Origin: JBBSEZ01 sp038239195
Lineage (GTDB): Bacteria > Planctomycetota > Planctomycetia > Gemmatales > Gemmataceae
Direction of reading: 5' to 3'
Length of the DNA stretch: 27,059 bases
Assembly (NCBI GenBank): GCA_038239195.1
Contig: JBBSEZ010000087.1
Location: 1 to 27,059 of the forward strand
Numbering within the stretch: the first letter of the stretch is position 1; each line of letters starts with the position of its first letter. The notes under the pieces are model-generated. The model saw only the letters and a list, made by a program, of their open reading frames with translations, was not told the DNA's origin and did no database searches. Positions 7,623 through 15,547 of the stretch are shown here, one piece after another. The position numbers and the translations under genes were made by a program.

Positions 7623-9968
7623 CTACCGCCCTTCGGCGATGGCCGTCTCGGCCCCGCCGTTGCGCACCACCGCCCATTGTTCGGGCGTATAGAGCACCTC
7701 GCGGGCGTTGCTGCCCTTGTAGGTGCCGACGATGCCGTCCTCCGACATCCAGTCGATCATGCGCGACGCCCGGCCGTAGCCGATGCCCAGGGAGCGCTGC
7801 AACAGCGACACGCTCCCGCGGCCTTCGCGCACGACCACCTCCACGGCCTGCTCGTAGAGCTTGTCGCGGGCCCGCAGCCGGTCTTGCAAGCTGCCCACGA
7901 CGGCCTCCTCGTCGCCCACCGGCAGCTGCATGAGTTCGGCGGCGTAGCACGGGTCGCACTCGAGGTGCCCCACCACGCGCTCGACCTCCTCGTTGCTCAC
8001 GAACGTCCCCTGGGCACGCACCAACGCGCTGGTCCCGGGCGGCATGAACAGCAAATCGCCCTTGCCGAGGAGCTTGTCGGCGCCCATCTCGTCGAGGACC
8101 ACGCGGCTGTCCGACTTTTGCGACACCTTGAAGCAGATGCGCGCGGGCAGGTTCGACTTGATGAGGCCCGTGATGACGTCCACGGTCGGCTTTTGCGTGG
8201 CGACGACGAGGTGGATGCCGGCGGCGCGCGACTTCTGGGACAGGCGGATGATGTGGCCCTCGACCTCTTTCTTCATCTGCAAGATGAGGTCGGCCATCTC
8301 GTCCACGAAGATCACGATGTAGGGCATGCGCTCGGGGACTTGCCTGCGCTCCTCCTCGTCGGCGGGGGCGACGCGGCGGATGATCTCCTTGGGCTCGAGG
8401 TCGTTGTAGGAGGCGATGTTGCGGACGCGGGCGCGGCGCAGCAAGTCGTAGCGCTCCTCCATCTTGTCCACGGCCCACGACAGCACGGCGGAGGCCTTTT
8501 TCATGTCGCCGACGACGGGGTGCAACAGGTGGGGGATGCGTTCGTAGAGGGCCAGCTCGACCACCTTGGGGTCGATCATGACCATCTTGACCTCGTCGGG
8601 CCGGCGCGTCATGAGCATGCTCAAGACGACCGCGTTCATGCAGACCGACTTGCCCGTGCCCGTGGTGCCGGCGATGAGCAGGTGGGGCATGTCGGCGAGG
8701 TCGGACAGCAGCGGCCGGCCCTCGCTGTCCTTGCCGAGGAACAGCGGGACCTTCATCTTGGCCAGTTTCGGCCCGGCGGCGAGCATCACTTCCTTGAGCC
8801 GCACGTCGGCGCGCAGCTCGTTGGGCACCTCGATGCCGATGGTGTTCTTGCCGGGGATCGGCGCCACCATGCGCACGCTCGGCACCTTGAGGTTGAGCGC
8901 CACGTCGTCGGCCAGGCGCGTGACCTTGTGCAGGCGCAGCCCCGTCTCCAGGGCGATTTCGTATTGCGTGATGACGGGCCCGGTATTGATGCCGACGACG
9001 CGCACGTTGATGCCGAAGTCGGTAAACGTCTTCTCCAGGAGGACGGCGCGCTCGCGCAGCTGCTGCTCCTGCTCGGCCAGGGCGATCGGCGTGGCGTCCT
9101 CCAGCAAGGTAAGCGGCGGCAGCTCGAAGTCGGCGAAGCGCGAGCGCTCGGAGTAGAGCCCCGCGCCCGGCCCGAGGGCGGGGGCTTCCGGCATCAGGTT
9201 GGGCTCGTGCTCGCCCGAAGGGGGCGAACCGGCGTGGTGGTTGATGGGAACGCGCTCGGCGCTGCGGATGCCGTTGGGGGCCAGCGCGTCGGGCCGGATC
9301 TCCGCCGCTTCGGGCCGCAACTCGCTGAAGGGCACGATGGGCAAGGGCGCGGGCGGCCTCTCGGGCACCAGGCGGCGGAGGCCGCGCGCCAGGCGCAGCG
9401 CCGCCGAGGCGCAGGCTCGCACCAGGGCCCAGGTCACCGACCGAAAAAAGTTGGCAGCGCTCAAGAGGCGCTTCAAGAGGAGGTCGGCGGTGAGGGCGAG
9501 GCCAACGACGAGGGCGGCGCCGAGGAGCAGGGCCTGCCCGTTCGGGGTGATGGACTCGCCGATCCAGAGGCTGAGCCAGGCGCCCAGGGCCCCGCCCCCC
9601 GCGGGGAAGAGGTGGGAATAGGAAGGGCCGGCGCGCTCGGCGAGGACGGCGGAGGCTGGCACGAGGAGCAGCCACCCGGCCAGGCGCAGCGACCAGGCCA
9701 GCCAGGAGCGGCGCAGGAAGAGCAGGAGCACCAGCACGAACCACGCGCCCAGCCAGACGAAGACGGCGACGCCCAGGGCCGCGACGAGCGCGTCGGCCAG
9801 GCTGGCGCCGGGGGCGCCGAGGACGTTGTGCGGGGCGGGGCGCGGCGGATAGGCCGCGCCGGGCAGGTCGGCGGGGTCGTGGCTGAAAACGGCGAGGGCG
9901 ACCAGCAAGCCGACGCACAACAGCATGCCCGCGGAGAGGTCCAGGCGCCAGGCGCGACGGTCAAACAT
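7623..9968 (-). CDS. ftsK: FtsK/SpoIIIE family DNA translocase
   Basis: A 781-aa protein. The N-terminus has four or five hydrophobic segments within residues 12-165, anchoring it in the membrane. A linker of about 130 residues follows, then the alpha/beta motor: TQYEIAL, PGKNTIGIEVPN, the Walker A motif GTTGTGKS near residues 434-441, and the Walker B-like IVIFVDEMADL. A gamma winged-helix domain closes the protein (LLQRSLGIGYGRASRMIDWM), which in the family recognises KOPS sites and activates XerCD at dif. Its role is chromosome clearance and dimer resolution at division. ATG 9968 is preferred over an in-frame start at 10001 because AGAGGAAAGGA precedes it and the protein then starts just before the first membrane helix. 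It is divergent from trmL. Confidence 0.93.
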   Translation of the reverse strand: MFDRRAWRLDLSAGMLLCVGLLVALAVFSHDPADLPGAAYPPRPAPHNVLGAPGASLADALVAALGVAVFVWLGAWFVLVLLLFLRRSWLAWSLRLAGWLLLVPASAVLAERAGPSYSHLFPAGGGALGAWLSLWIGESITPNGQALLLGAALVVGLALTADLLLKRLLSAANFFRSVTWALVRACASAALRLARGLRRLVPERPPAPLPIVPFSELRPEAAEIRPDALAPNGIRSAERVPINHHAGSPPSGEHEPNLMPEAPALGPGAGLYSERSRFADFELPPLTLLEDATPIALAEQEQQLRERAVLLEKTFTDFGINVRVVGINTGPVITQYEIALETGLRLHKVTRLADDVALNLKVPSVRMVAPIPGKNTIGIEVPNELRADVRLKEVMLAAGPKLAKMKVPLFLGKDSEGRPLLSDLADMPHLLIAGTTGTGKSVCMNAVVLSMLMTRRPDEVKMVMIDPKVVELALYERIPHLLHPVVGDMKKASAVLSWAVDKMEERYDLLRRARVRNIASYNDLEPKEIIRRVAPADEEERRQVPERMPYIVIFVDEMADLILQMKKEVEGHIIRLSQKSRAAGIHLVVATQKPTVDVITGLIKSNLPARICFKVSQKSDSRVVLDEMGADKLLGKGDLLFMPPGTSALVRAQGTFVSNEEVERVVGHLECDPCYAAELMQLPVGDEEAVVGSLQDRLRARDKLYEQAVEVVVREGRGSVSLLQRSLGIGYGRASRMIDWMSEDGIVGTYKGSNAREVLYTPEQWAVVRNGGAETAIAEGR

Positions 9969-10063
9969 GCAGTGGTCCTTTCCTCTCGCCCAACGTCTCA
10001 CTTCCTATCATCGACCAGAGGGGCTCGGGCGACCAGATCAAAAGCGGAGAGAGGCGGTCGAAA

Positions 10064-10519
10064 ATGTTTCACGTGGCGCTGTGGGAGCCGGAGATACCGC
10101 CCAACACGGGCAACATCGGCCGGCTGTGCGTCGGTGCGGGCGCCACGCTCCACCTCGTCGGCAAACTCGGCTTCCAGCTCGACGACCGTTCCGTGCGCCG
10201 CGCCGGGCTCGACCACTGGGCCGACGTGGAGCTCGTGCTCCACGCCAGCCTGGCGGAGCTGGAGGCGCTGGCCCCCGAGGGCCGGGCGTTCTGCTTCAGC
10301 GCCCACGCGGCCGTGCCTTATACGCGCGTGCGCTACCGGCCCGGCGACGTGTTGCTGTTCGGCAACGAATCGAGCGGGCTGCCCCCCGAGGTGGTGGCGC
10401 GGCACGGCGAGCGCGCTCTCGTCATTCCCATGCCAACCGGCAAAGTCCGCAGCCTCAACCTCGCCAACTCGGTCGCCGTCGTCGTGTACGAGGCGCTGAG
10501 GCAAACCTGCGACTGGTGA
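10064..10519 (+). CDS. trmL: tRNA (cytidine(34)-2'-O)-methyltransferase
   Basis: A 151-aa SPOUT-family methyltransferase of exactly the usual TrmL length. Motifs: EPEIPPNTGNIGR near the N-terminus, LLFGNESSGLP and MPTGKVRSLNLANSVAVVVYEALRQ (the trefoil-knot SAM site). E. coli TrmL methylates the ribose of the wobble base in two tRNA-Leu species, using SAM, as a cytoplasmic dimer. The start ATG 10064 begins the conserved MFHVALWEPE block. It is divergently arranged with ftsK, and its 3' end is followed by an unusual pair of inverted repeats. Confidence 0.92.
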   Translation: MFHVALWEPEIPPNTGNIGRLCVGAGATLHLVGKLGFQLDDRSVRRAGLDHWADVELVLHASLAELEALAPEGRAFCFSAHAAVPYTRVRYRPGDVLLFGNESSGLPPEVVARHGERALVIPMPTGKVRSLNLANSVAVVVYEALRQTCDW

Positions 10520-10575
10520 GGCCGTTCGTGCCCGCGGGGTGCAGCCTGGGCCGTCGCCCGGCCGATATACCACCG

Positions 10576-10637
10576 AGAGCGCCGAACGCCAAGCCGCAAG
10601 CGGCGGGCCCCGGCGCTCTTCCGCTTGCGGCTTGGCG
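10576..10637. repeat. Two interleaved inverted repeats (9 bp and 17 bp)
   Basis: The 17 bases at 10587-10603 are an exact reverse complement of 10621-10637. In addition the 9 bases at 10576-10584 are an exact reverse complement of 10611-10619. The arms alternate (A, B, A', B'), so both cannot form as nested hairpins: as RNA they would be alternative stems or a pseudoknot. The element lies between trmL (57 nt downstream of its stop) and the next gene. It could be a dispersed intergenic repeat, a terminator or a switch. The pairing is read directly; the role is unknown. Confidence 0.6.
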
Positions 10638-10686
10638 ACGAGCGCCCCGCAATCTCGCCCCATCCTACGAGGCTTGCCGACCTGTC

Positions 10687-10977
10687 ATGGATGCCGTCTT
10701 TTCTCTGCCCACGGTGGACGCGCTGCGCGACCACGTGCGGGCCGTACTGTGCCAGCACGATCAACTCGACCCGGCCCAGTCGCCGCTGCATCAGGCGATC
10801 ATCAAGCGCTCGGGCCGTTCGTGCGGGCTGTTCTTTCAGGTGCAAGGGCCCCGCCACGTCAAGGCGTATGCCGTGTGGGCCGGCGAGGAGGGGCGCATCC
10901 TGTTCTACGACTCGACCGGGCAGCGCTTCTCCCAGGTGCGGCTCAGCGAGGCGCCCGATCCGTTGAAGCTGGGGTGA
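10687..10977 (+). CDS. Small protein of unknown function
   Basis: A 96-aa protein that I do not recognise. It has a predicted helical N-terminus (TVDALRDHVRAVLCQHDQLD) followed by a beta-rich half (LFFQVQGPRHVKAYAVWAG, RILFYDSTGQRFSQVRL), with no signal peptide or membrane segment. The codon pattern (strong G/C in third positions) matches the neighbours, which supports it being real. ATG 10687 is the first start after the inverted repeats at 10576-10637; the reading frame is open further upstream but runs through that repeat. Cytoplasmic location is inferred. Confidence 0.6.
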   Translation: MDAVFSLPTVDALRDHVRAVLCQHDQLDPAQSPLHQAIIKRSGRSCGLFFQVQGPRHVKAYAVWAGEEGRILFYDSTGQRFSQVRLSEAPDPLKLG

Positions 10978-11006
10978 GGGAGGAACGTCCCCCGCAGCTC
11001 TCGCCT

Positions 11007-11015
11007 TGCTATACT
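11007..11015 (+). promoter_or_regulatory. Extended -10 element TGCTATACT
   Basis: TG at 11007-11008, one base, then TATACT at 11010-11015: a good extended -10. It lies in the gap before the gene at 11070, predicting a start of transcription near 11022 and a leader of about 48 nt. No -35 is recognisable. Confidence 0.45.
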
Positions 11016-11069
11016 GACCGAAAGGGCCATGGGCACATCGTGGCCAGAACGTGAGGGCGAGGGAGAGCA

Positions 11070-11525
11070 ATGGCCGCTTTTCGCCGCGTCGAGGCCGACC
11101 GGGCCGGGCCGGGCGCGCTGGGCATCCTGGTGCCGCCGAGCCGGCGCACCTTTGTGATCCTGCGGCCGCGGGCCCTGCCCTGGGACCTGGTGCTGGTGCG
11201 CGACGCCGGCGGCGCCGACTTTCGCGATCTTGCCCACGACGAGGCGAGCGCCACCGCCCAGGCGATCTACCGCGGGCTGCGCGAAGGGGCCGTTGGCGTC
11301 GAGGTGGTCCTGTTCCCCGAAGGGTGCTGGCTGCGCGCCACCGTTGGCCCGTTCGAGCTGCTGGCCTGCCCCCGCCTGCCGGGGCTGCCCTACCAACCGC
11401 TCGTTTGCGAGGAGGCCGACGCCCGGGCGCACGCTGGCGCCCTCGAGCCGATCCTGCGCCCTGTCGGCGAGCAGGAGCTCTATTTCAACACGCGATTCTT
11501 CGACCGCGTCGGGCAAGGAGACTGA
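11070..11525 (+). CDS. Conserved-looking protein of unknown function
   Basis: A 151-aa protein, not recognised. It alternates predicted beta strands (LGILVPPSRRTFVILRPR, PWDLVLVRD, GVEVVLFPEGCWLRATVGPF) with a helix (EASATAQAIYRGLREG). There is no signal peptide or membrane segment. ATG 11070 has GGGAGAG just upstream. It ends 8 nt before the NUDIX gene, whose Shine-Dalgarno (AAGGAG) lies inside this gene's last codons, so the two are very likely cotranscribed. A role linked to the NUDIX enzyme is possible but unsupported. Confidence 0.68.
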   Translation: MAAFRRVEADRAGPGALGILVPPSRRTFVILRPRALPWDLVLVRDAGGADFRDLAHDEASATAQAIYRGLREGAVGVEVVLFPEGCWLRATVGPFELLACPRLPGLPYQPLVCEEADARAHAGALEPILRPVGEQELYFNTRFFDRVGQGD

Positions 11526-11533
11526 GCCCCGCC

Positions 11534-12022
11534 ATGCCCTACGTGCCCATCCTCGCTACCCTTGGCTACGTGCTGTCTCCAGACGGTCGGCGCGCGTTGA
11601 TGGTCCATCGCAACCGCCGGCCGGACGACGCCCACCACGGCAAGTACAACGGCCTGGGGGGCAAGCTCGAGCGGGACGAGGACGTGGTGGCGGGGCTGCG
11701 CCGCGAGGTGCGCGAGGAGAGCGGGCTGGAGTGCGTGGAGCTGGCGTTGCGCGGCACGATTAGCTGGCCGGGCTTCGGCAAGGGCGGGGAAGACTGGTTC
11801 GGCTTCGTGTTCCGCATCGACCGCTTCGCGGGCGAGCCGCACGCCGCCAACCCCGAAGGCGACCTCGAATGGGTCGAAACGGAGCGCATCCTCGCGCTCC
11901 CCCTCTGGGAGGGCGACCGGCACTTCCTCCCCCTGGTGTTTGCCGGCGACCGGCGCCAGTTCCACGGCGTCATGCCCTACCGCGACGGCCGGCCGGTGGG
12001 GTGGAGCTATAGCTTGCTGTGA
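11534..12022 (+). CDS. NUDIX hydrolase (MutT / 8-oxo-dGTPase-like)
   Basis: A 162-aa NUDIX protein. The full Nudix box is present: G, five residues, E, seven residues, then REVREESGL, starting at GKLERDE around residue 47. The preceding ALMVHRNRRPDDAHHGKYNGLGG and following WPGFGKGGEDWFGFVF resemble the MutT/MTH1 branch that removes oxidised purine nucleotides. The substrate is inferred, since NUDIX enzymes vary widely. The start is the ATG at 11534, giving MPYVPILATLGYVLSPDG directly before the core fold. It is downstream partner of the gene at 11070 and converges on the secreted protein gene at 12086. Confidence 0.88.
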   Translation: MPYVPILATLGYVLSPDGRRALMVHRNRRPDDAHHGKYNGLGGKLERDEDVVAGLRREVREESGLECVELALRGTISWPGFGKGGEDWFGFVFRIDRFAGEPHAANPEGDLEWVETERILALPLWEGDRHFLPLVFAGDRRQFHGVMPYRDGRPVGWSYSLL

Positions 12023-12035
12023 GAGCGCGCAAGGG

Positions 12036-12069
12036 AACGAGCCGGGAAGCAAGTGCCCCCCGGCTCGTT
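12036..12069. terminator. Bidirectional terminator hairpin between convergent genes
   Basis: The 11 bases at 12036-12046 (AACGAGCCGGG) are an exact reverse complement of 12059-12069, with a 12-nt loop. It sits in the 63-bp gap between the stop codons of the NUDIX gene and the converging gene at 12086. Position and symmetry favour termination in both directions, although no strong T-tract follows. Confidence 0.6.
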
Positions 12070-12085
12070 GGAAAGAACGCGGTCG

Positions 12086-13429
12086 TCAGTTGGCCTTCTT
12101 GTCCAGCACCATCTCGACCCGGCCATCGCGGAGTTGCACGCAGACGCGCTCGGCCTTGACCGAGGCGCACACGCCGACGTTGGCGGAGACCAGCTTGACG
12201 TGGCCGGTGAGGACGAGCTTGCCATCGGCGCCCATGCAGGCGCTGTCGGCCGTCGCCTTCCACTGCCGGCCCGAGACGTGGAGCTGCTTCTTGCCGGCGC
12301 AGAGCTTGAACGGCCCGGCCCCGGGCGCCTGCATCTCCATGCGAAGCACGCGGACGCAACGACCATCGCCGCTCTTCATCTCGACGCGCGACTTGCCCTC
12401 GTGCTTGACGAGGAGGAACTCGGCGGAGCTCTTCGCGACCGCCGACGTCGCCGGAAGGGCGATCAGGTGCATCGAGGGCATCATCGGGGGCGCCGATCCG
12501 TACGGCATCGGCATGCCTGGCACGGTCTGGGCCATCATGGGAGGCATGGCCTGCATCGGGCAACCGTACGGCCCGCAGATCATCCCGGGGGGACAGCAGG
12601 GGGCCGAGGCGAACTGCGCCATCTCATGCACCATCACCTCGGCGAGGCGCGGCTCGCGGGCGCCTGGAGGGCAGGGCAACTTCAGGCGCGTCGGCCTGTC
12701 CAGCGCGACCTTGTGCTGCGACACGAACAGTTGCCCGGGTGTTCCTTCCTTGAGATGGACCAGCGCCTGGCCGGGGCTGCCGTGGCGGACGGACATCTGG
12801 ATCGTCTGCGCGGTCGGCTTCGCGTTGGCGTTGCCGGCGCGGGCGTAGGTGATCTCGGCGCCCTCGCCCTCGTAGACCTTGACGGTCGCGCACGGCTCGC
12901 CCTTGCCGCAACCGTGGCCGAGGAGGCGAACCTTCACGGCGTACTGTTTGGGGCCCGGGAAAGGGCCACCGGTCATCTGCATCGGCATGCCACAAGGCAG
13001 GCCGGGCTGGCACGCGATCGGCATCGGTAACGGCAGCGGCTCGGGCATGCCGCCGGGCCCGGCGCTGGCGGAGGCGCAGTCCTGCGACGCCAGTTCGCAC
13101 GACAGCGAGAGCGGCACGTACTGCGGCGGGCGAACCAGGCACTCGGGCGAGGGCAGCGTCGCGTCGGGCGCGTCGGTCTGCACGCAACCCTCTCCGACGA
13201 CCTCTCTCAGGAACAAGCCCACGAGCTGGCCCACGAGGGCGCCGCCGAGGGTGGGGCCGTCGGCGCTGGCCGATTCGCACTTGCACGGATCGCACTTGCA
13301 TTTCTTCTCGCAGCAGCACGGCTTGCTGGCGCAGGCGGCCGGGGCGGTCGCGTCACAGGCCCGGCAGGTGCCGGCCCCCAGGAACAGGAGCAGCCCGACG
13401 AGTGCCAGGCAGGGGGTGGGTCGTTTCAA
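12086..13429 (-). CDS. Secreted cysteine-rich protein of unknown function
   Basis: A 447-aa protein beginning at a TTG codon (13427-13429). That start is chosen because GGAGGG lies 7 nt upstream and it places a clean signal peptide at the N-terminus (KRPTPCLALVGLLLFLGAG, cleavage near TCRA). The mature N-terminus is very rich in cysteine: nine Cys in about 30 residues, including CCC, CKC and CKC, interleaved with Lys. This recalls metal-binding proteins. A Pro/Met-rich middle follows (PMPIACQPGLPCGMPMQM), then a beta-rich region (AVKVRLLGHGCGKGEPCATV), another Gly/Met/Pro-rich linker and a beta-rich C-terminus with GADGKLVLTGHVKLVSA, faintly OstA-like. It is exported, perhaps to the cell surface. 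No family is assigned. Confidence 0.72.
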   Translation of the reverse strand: MKRPTPCLALVGLLLFLGAGTCRACDATAPAACASKPCCCEKKCKCDPCKCESASADGPTLGGALVGQLVGLFLREVVGEGCVQTDAPDATLPSPECLVRPPQYVPLSLSCELASQDCASASAGPGGMPEPLPLPMPIACQPGLPCGMPMQMTGGPFPGPKQYAVKVRLLGHGCGKGEPCATVKVYEGEGAEITYARAGNANAKPTAQTIQMSVRHGSPGQALVHLKEGTPGQLFVSQHKVALDRPTRLKLPCPPGAREPRLAEVMVHEMAQFASAPCCPPGMICGPYGCPMQAMPPMMAQTVPGMPMPYGSAPPMMPSMHLIALPATSAVAKSSAEFLLVKHEGKSRVEMKSGDGRCVRVLRMEMQAPGAGPFKLCAGKKQLHVSGRQWKATADSACMGADGKLVLTGHVKLVSANVGVCASVKAERVCVQLRDGRVEMVLDKKAN

Positions 13430-13500
13430 GGAATTGCCCTCCACGAGTTCCGAGGCGATTCGGACACGTGGGGGGGTGATAGCAAAGCCCCTCGACCGTG

Positions 13501-14757
13501 TCAGCCCCAATGGGCCTTGCCGAAGAGGGCAGCGCCCCACAGCAGGCCGGCGCCGACGGCGGACCACGCAAACGGCCCCGACGGCGTAGGGTGGGCGGCC
13601 CAGGCGACGGGCAGCGAGGCCGAGCCGAGGTTGCCCGTGTTAGCCGTTTCGCTCCAGACGCGCTCGCCGGGCACGCCGAGCTGACGGGCGACGAGCGCCG
13701 GTAACCGGCCGTTGCCGCCATGCACCACGATCGCGTCGAGCTGGGTCGGGACAAGGCCATGCCGCCGGGAAACGCCCTCGACGGTGCCGGCAAGGGCGCT
13801 GACGGCGCGCGTCGCCAGCGCGGGGCCATCCATCTCCAGTTCGACGCCGCGGGTGGCTGCGAGGTGGGCGCGCAGGAGATGGCCCGCGTGGCCGTCGGCG
13901 GTGAGGACGACGTCGAGGAGGGGGAAGGAGCCCCGGGTGGGGGAGGCGCGCAGCAGGCAAGCGGCGGCGGCGTCTCCGAAGAGCGCCGCGGTTTCGCTCT
14001 CGGGGCCGGGGCGGACGGCAAGCCAGCGCGTGGGCGCCTCGACGGCAACGAGCAAGACGGCGCCGACGGACGGGAGCAACGAGCGGGCCGTCCACAGCGC
14101 GGCAAGAAAGCCGGTGCAGGCGCCGCCGATCTCCAGGGGGACCGCGTGGGCGGGCAGTCCGAGGCGCGCGTGCAAGTCGGCGCCCAGGCCGACGAGCAGC
14201 GGCGGGGCCCCCGACGTGACCAGCAGAGCGCCGACGTCCGACGGGGGGACACGTGCCTCCGCAAGGCAGGCGCGGGCGGCGGTGGCGGCGCCGGCGCAAA
14301 CGGCCTCGTCCTCCCACACGTAGCGCGAGCGGATGCCGGCGTGCTGTTCGAGCCAGCCGGCGGGCCGGCCTAGTTGCACGTCGAGCTCGCTGGTCGGCTG
14401 ACGGCGGGCGGGGAGGACAACCGCCGTGGCGGCCAGCCAGGCGCTCGTCGGAGGGATGGGCGCGGGTGGAGGGACAGGGCGGGCGGCGGGCGCGGGGCGC
14501 AGGCCCGCCGACTCGAGGGCGGCGGCGAGGGCGGCGACGGTGGTGAAGCGCCGGCCGACGGCGCCCTCGATGGACTCGGGCGCCACACCGAGGTCGTCGC
14601 CCAGGAGGCCGACGTACTCGACGAGGCCCATCGAGTCGAGCGCGTCCGCAAAGGTGCGGTCGGGGGCCTCGCGCAACGCCGGGAGCCCCAGCGTTGCGCG
14701 CACCTCGTGGAGGCGTTGCCAGAGGTGGGCGAGCAGGTCGTGGATGGGAGCGCTCAC
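13501..14757 (-). CDS. Acyl carrier protein / 3-oxoacyl-ACP synthase III (KAS III) fusion
   Basis: A 418-aa protein from GTG 14757. Residues 1-85 resemble an acyl carrier protein, with the attachment-site motif LDSMGLVEYV (Ser42) and TTVAALAAAL. A Pro/Ala linker (88-104) leads into a thiolase-fold KAS III domain. The catalytic triad is intact: Cys214 in GGACTGF, His346 in VVHGGN, Asn376 in NTGNLGSAS. The spacings (132 and 30 residues) equal those of E. coli FabH. KAS III enzymes condense an acyl-CoA starter with malonyl-ACP. HGGN and NLGSAS deviate from canonical FabH (HQAN, NTSAAS), suggesting a specialised pathway. GTG is chosen because its 4-bp overlap (GTGA) with the upstream stop implies translational coupling. 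Confidence 0.8.
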   Translation of the reverse strand: MSAPIHDLLAHLWQRLHEVRATLGLPALREAPDRTFADALDSMGLVEYVGLLGDDLGVAPESIEGAVGRRFTTVAALAAALESAGLRPAPAARPVPPPAPIPPTSAWLAATAVVLPARRQPTSELDVQLGRPAGWLEQHAGIRSRYVWEDEAVCAGAATAARACLAEARVPPSDVGALLVTSGAPPLLVGLGADLHARLGLPAHAVPLEIGGACTGFLAALWTARSLLPSVGAVLLVAVEAPTRWLAVRPGPESETAALFGDAAAACLLRASPTRGSFPLLDVVLTADGHAGHLLRAHLAATRGVELEMDGPALATRAVSALAGTVEGVSRRHGLVPTQLDAIVVHGGNGRLPALVARQLGVPGERVWSETANTGNLGSASLPVAWAAHPTPSGPFAWSAVGAGLLWGAALFGKAHWG

Positions 14758-15485
14758 GGTTGCGGATCGCTCGAGGAGAAGAAGCCATCGGCCATCAGCC
14801 AGCAGGCGGCGTCGGGCCGGCCCGGCGGGTAGGGGCGCGACAGCCCCAGGCGCACCACGATCTGCTCGCCCATCTGCCGGAGAGCACGACTCAGGGCGTT
14901 GACGCGCGCCTCCTCGCCCTCGCCGGCGAGCTCCGCCTGACGGAGCAAGAAGTGGTCCTTGACGGGTAAGATGCGCTCCCCCAGCCCCGGCACCGGCAGG
15001 CGGACGCGAAAATCGGGCTCCGCGGCCCCCTCGCGCCGGACGGCGCTGAAGGCGACCTGCCGGGTCGGCACCAGGGCCCCGGCCAGGCTGCGGCTGCCCG
15101 TGCCGGGGTCGAGAAAGGCGGCCGCGCGCGTCGGCTTCAGCGCCGTGCCGAACAGCGGTTGATCGGCGGGCGTCAACGTGGCCTGCAAGATGGTGCGGCG
15201 CTGCGCGGGCGCGGCCGACGTGCGGCGCGGGCGCAGGTCCTGCACCCAGACGTCTTCGGTGTGAGGGGCCAGGCCGGCGCCTGGCTCGGGGGCGACCAGC
15301 TCGAAGACGTCCCAGCGCGCCCACCCGTCCAGGAGGAACGGCGACCAGCCAGTGTTGGGGAACGGGCTGTTGCGAGAGCGCGCGGGCAAGGGGCGCACCA
15401 CGCGGAGGTGGCCGTCCACAGCGATGACGCCGGCCAGACAATACTGCCGGCCCAGGCGCGTCCAGTCCAGCAAAACCATGTCCAC
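14754..15485 (-). CDS. Unknown protein, possibly OB-fold-like, coupled to the ACP-KAS III gene
   Basis: A 243-aa soluble protein with no signal peptide. The opening (VLLDWTRLGRQYCLAGVI, then HLRVVRPLP) resembles dual-OB-type (DuOB) proteins, where a Cys-Ala-Gly segment and an RPL/RPV motif follow the first strands. This is a pattern-based impression, not a search result. Later segments are beta-rich (FELVAPEPG, RRTILQATL, FRVRLPVPG), and a helical region spans about residues 185-215 (HFLLRQAELAGEGEEARVNA). GTG 15485 is preferred over ATG 15479 because GGAGG sits 7 nt upstream of the GTG. Its stop overlaps the next gene's start by 4 bp. The functional link with a KAS III is unexplained. Confidence 0.6.
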   Translation of the reverse strand: MDMVLLDWTRLGRQYCLAGVIAVDGHLRVVRPLPARSRNSPFPNTGWSPFLLDGWARWDVFELVAPEPGAGLAPHTEDVWVQDLRPRRTSAAPAQRRTILQATLTPADQPLFGTALKPTRAAAFLDPGTGSRSLAGALVPTRQVAFSAVRREGAAEPDFRVRLPVPGLGERILPVKDHFLLRQAELAGEGEEARVNALSRALRQMGEQIVVRLGLSRPYPPGRPDAACWLMADGFFSSSDPQP

Positions 15486-15501
15486 GGTTGGGCCTCCGAG
15501 G

Positions 15502-15507
15502 TAGGAT
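15502..15507 (+). promoter_or_regulatory. -10-like hexamer TAGGAT before the DUF488 gene
   Basis: TAGGAT lies 46 nt before ATG 15548, inside the 62-bp divergent spacer shared with the gene ending at 15485. The spacing fits the other TANNNT hexamers in the window. No -35 is recognisable. Confidence 0.3.
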
Positions 15508-15547
15508 GGAATAGCGTCATTGTTGCCAGCGCGGGGCGTCGAAGCAA

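Noticed and set aside
6564..10499. A 1311-codon plus-strand frame covering the last LRR gene, all of ftsK and trmL
   Set aside because: It is antisense or out of frame to strongly recognisable genes, and its composition (Arg, Ala, Gly, His-rich, no domain) is typical of shadow frames in GC-rich DNA.
13501..15441. One long 646-codon frame over both the KAS III fusion and the OB-like gene
   Set aside because: The N-terminal 228 codons are low-complexity and overlap a better gene in another frame; the GTG at 14757 with a 4-bp overlap gives a complete ACP-KAS III protein.
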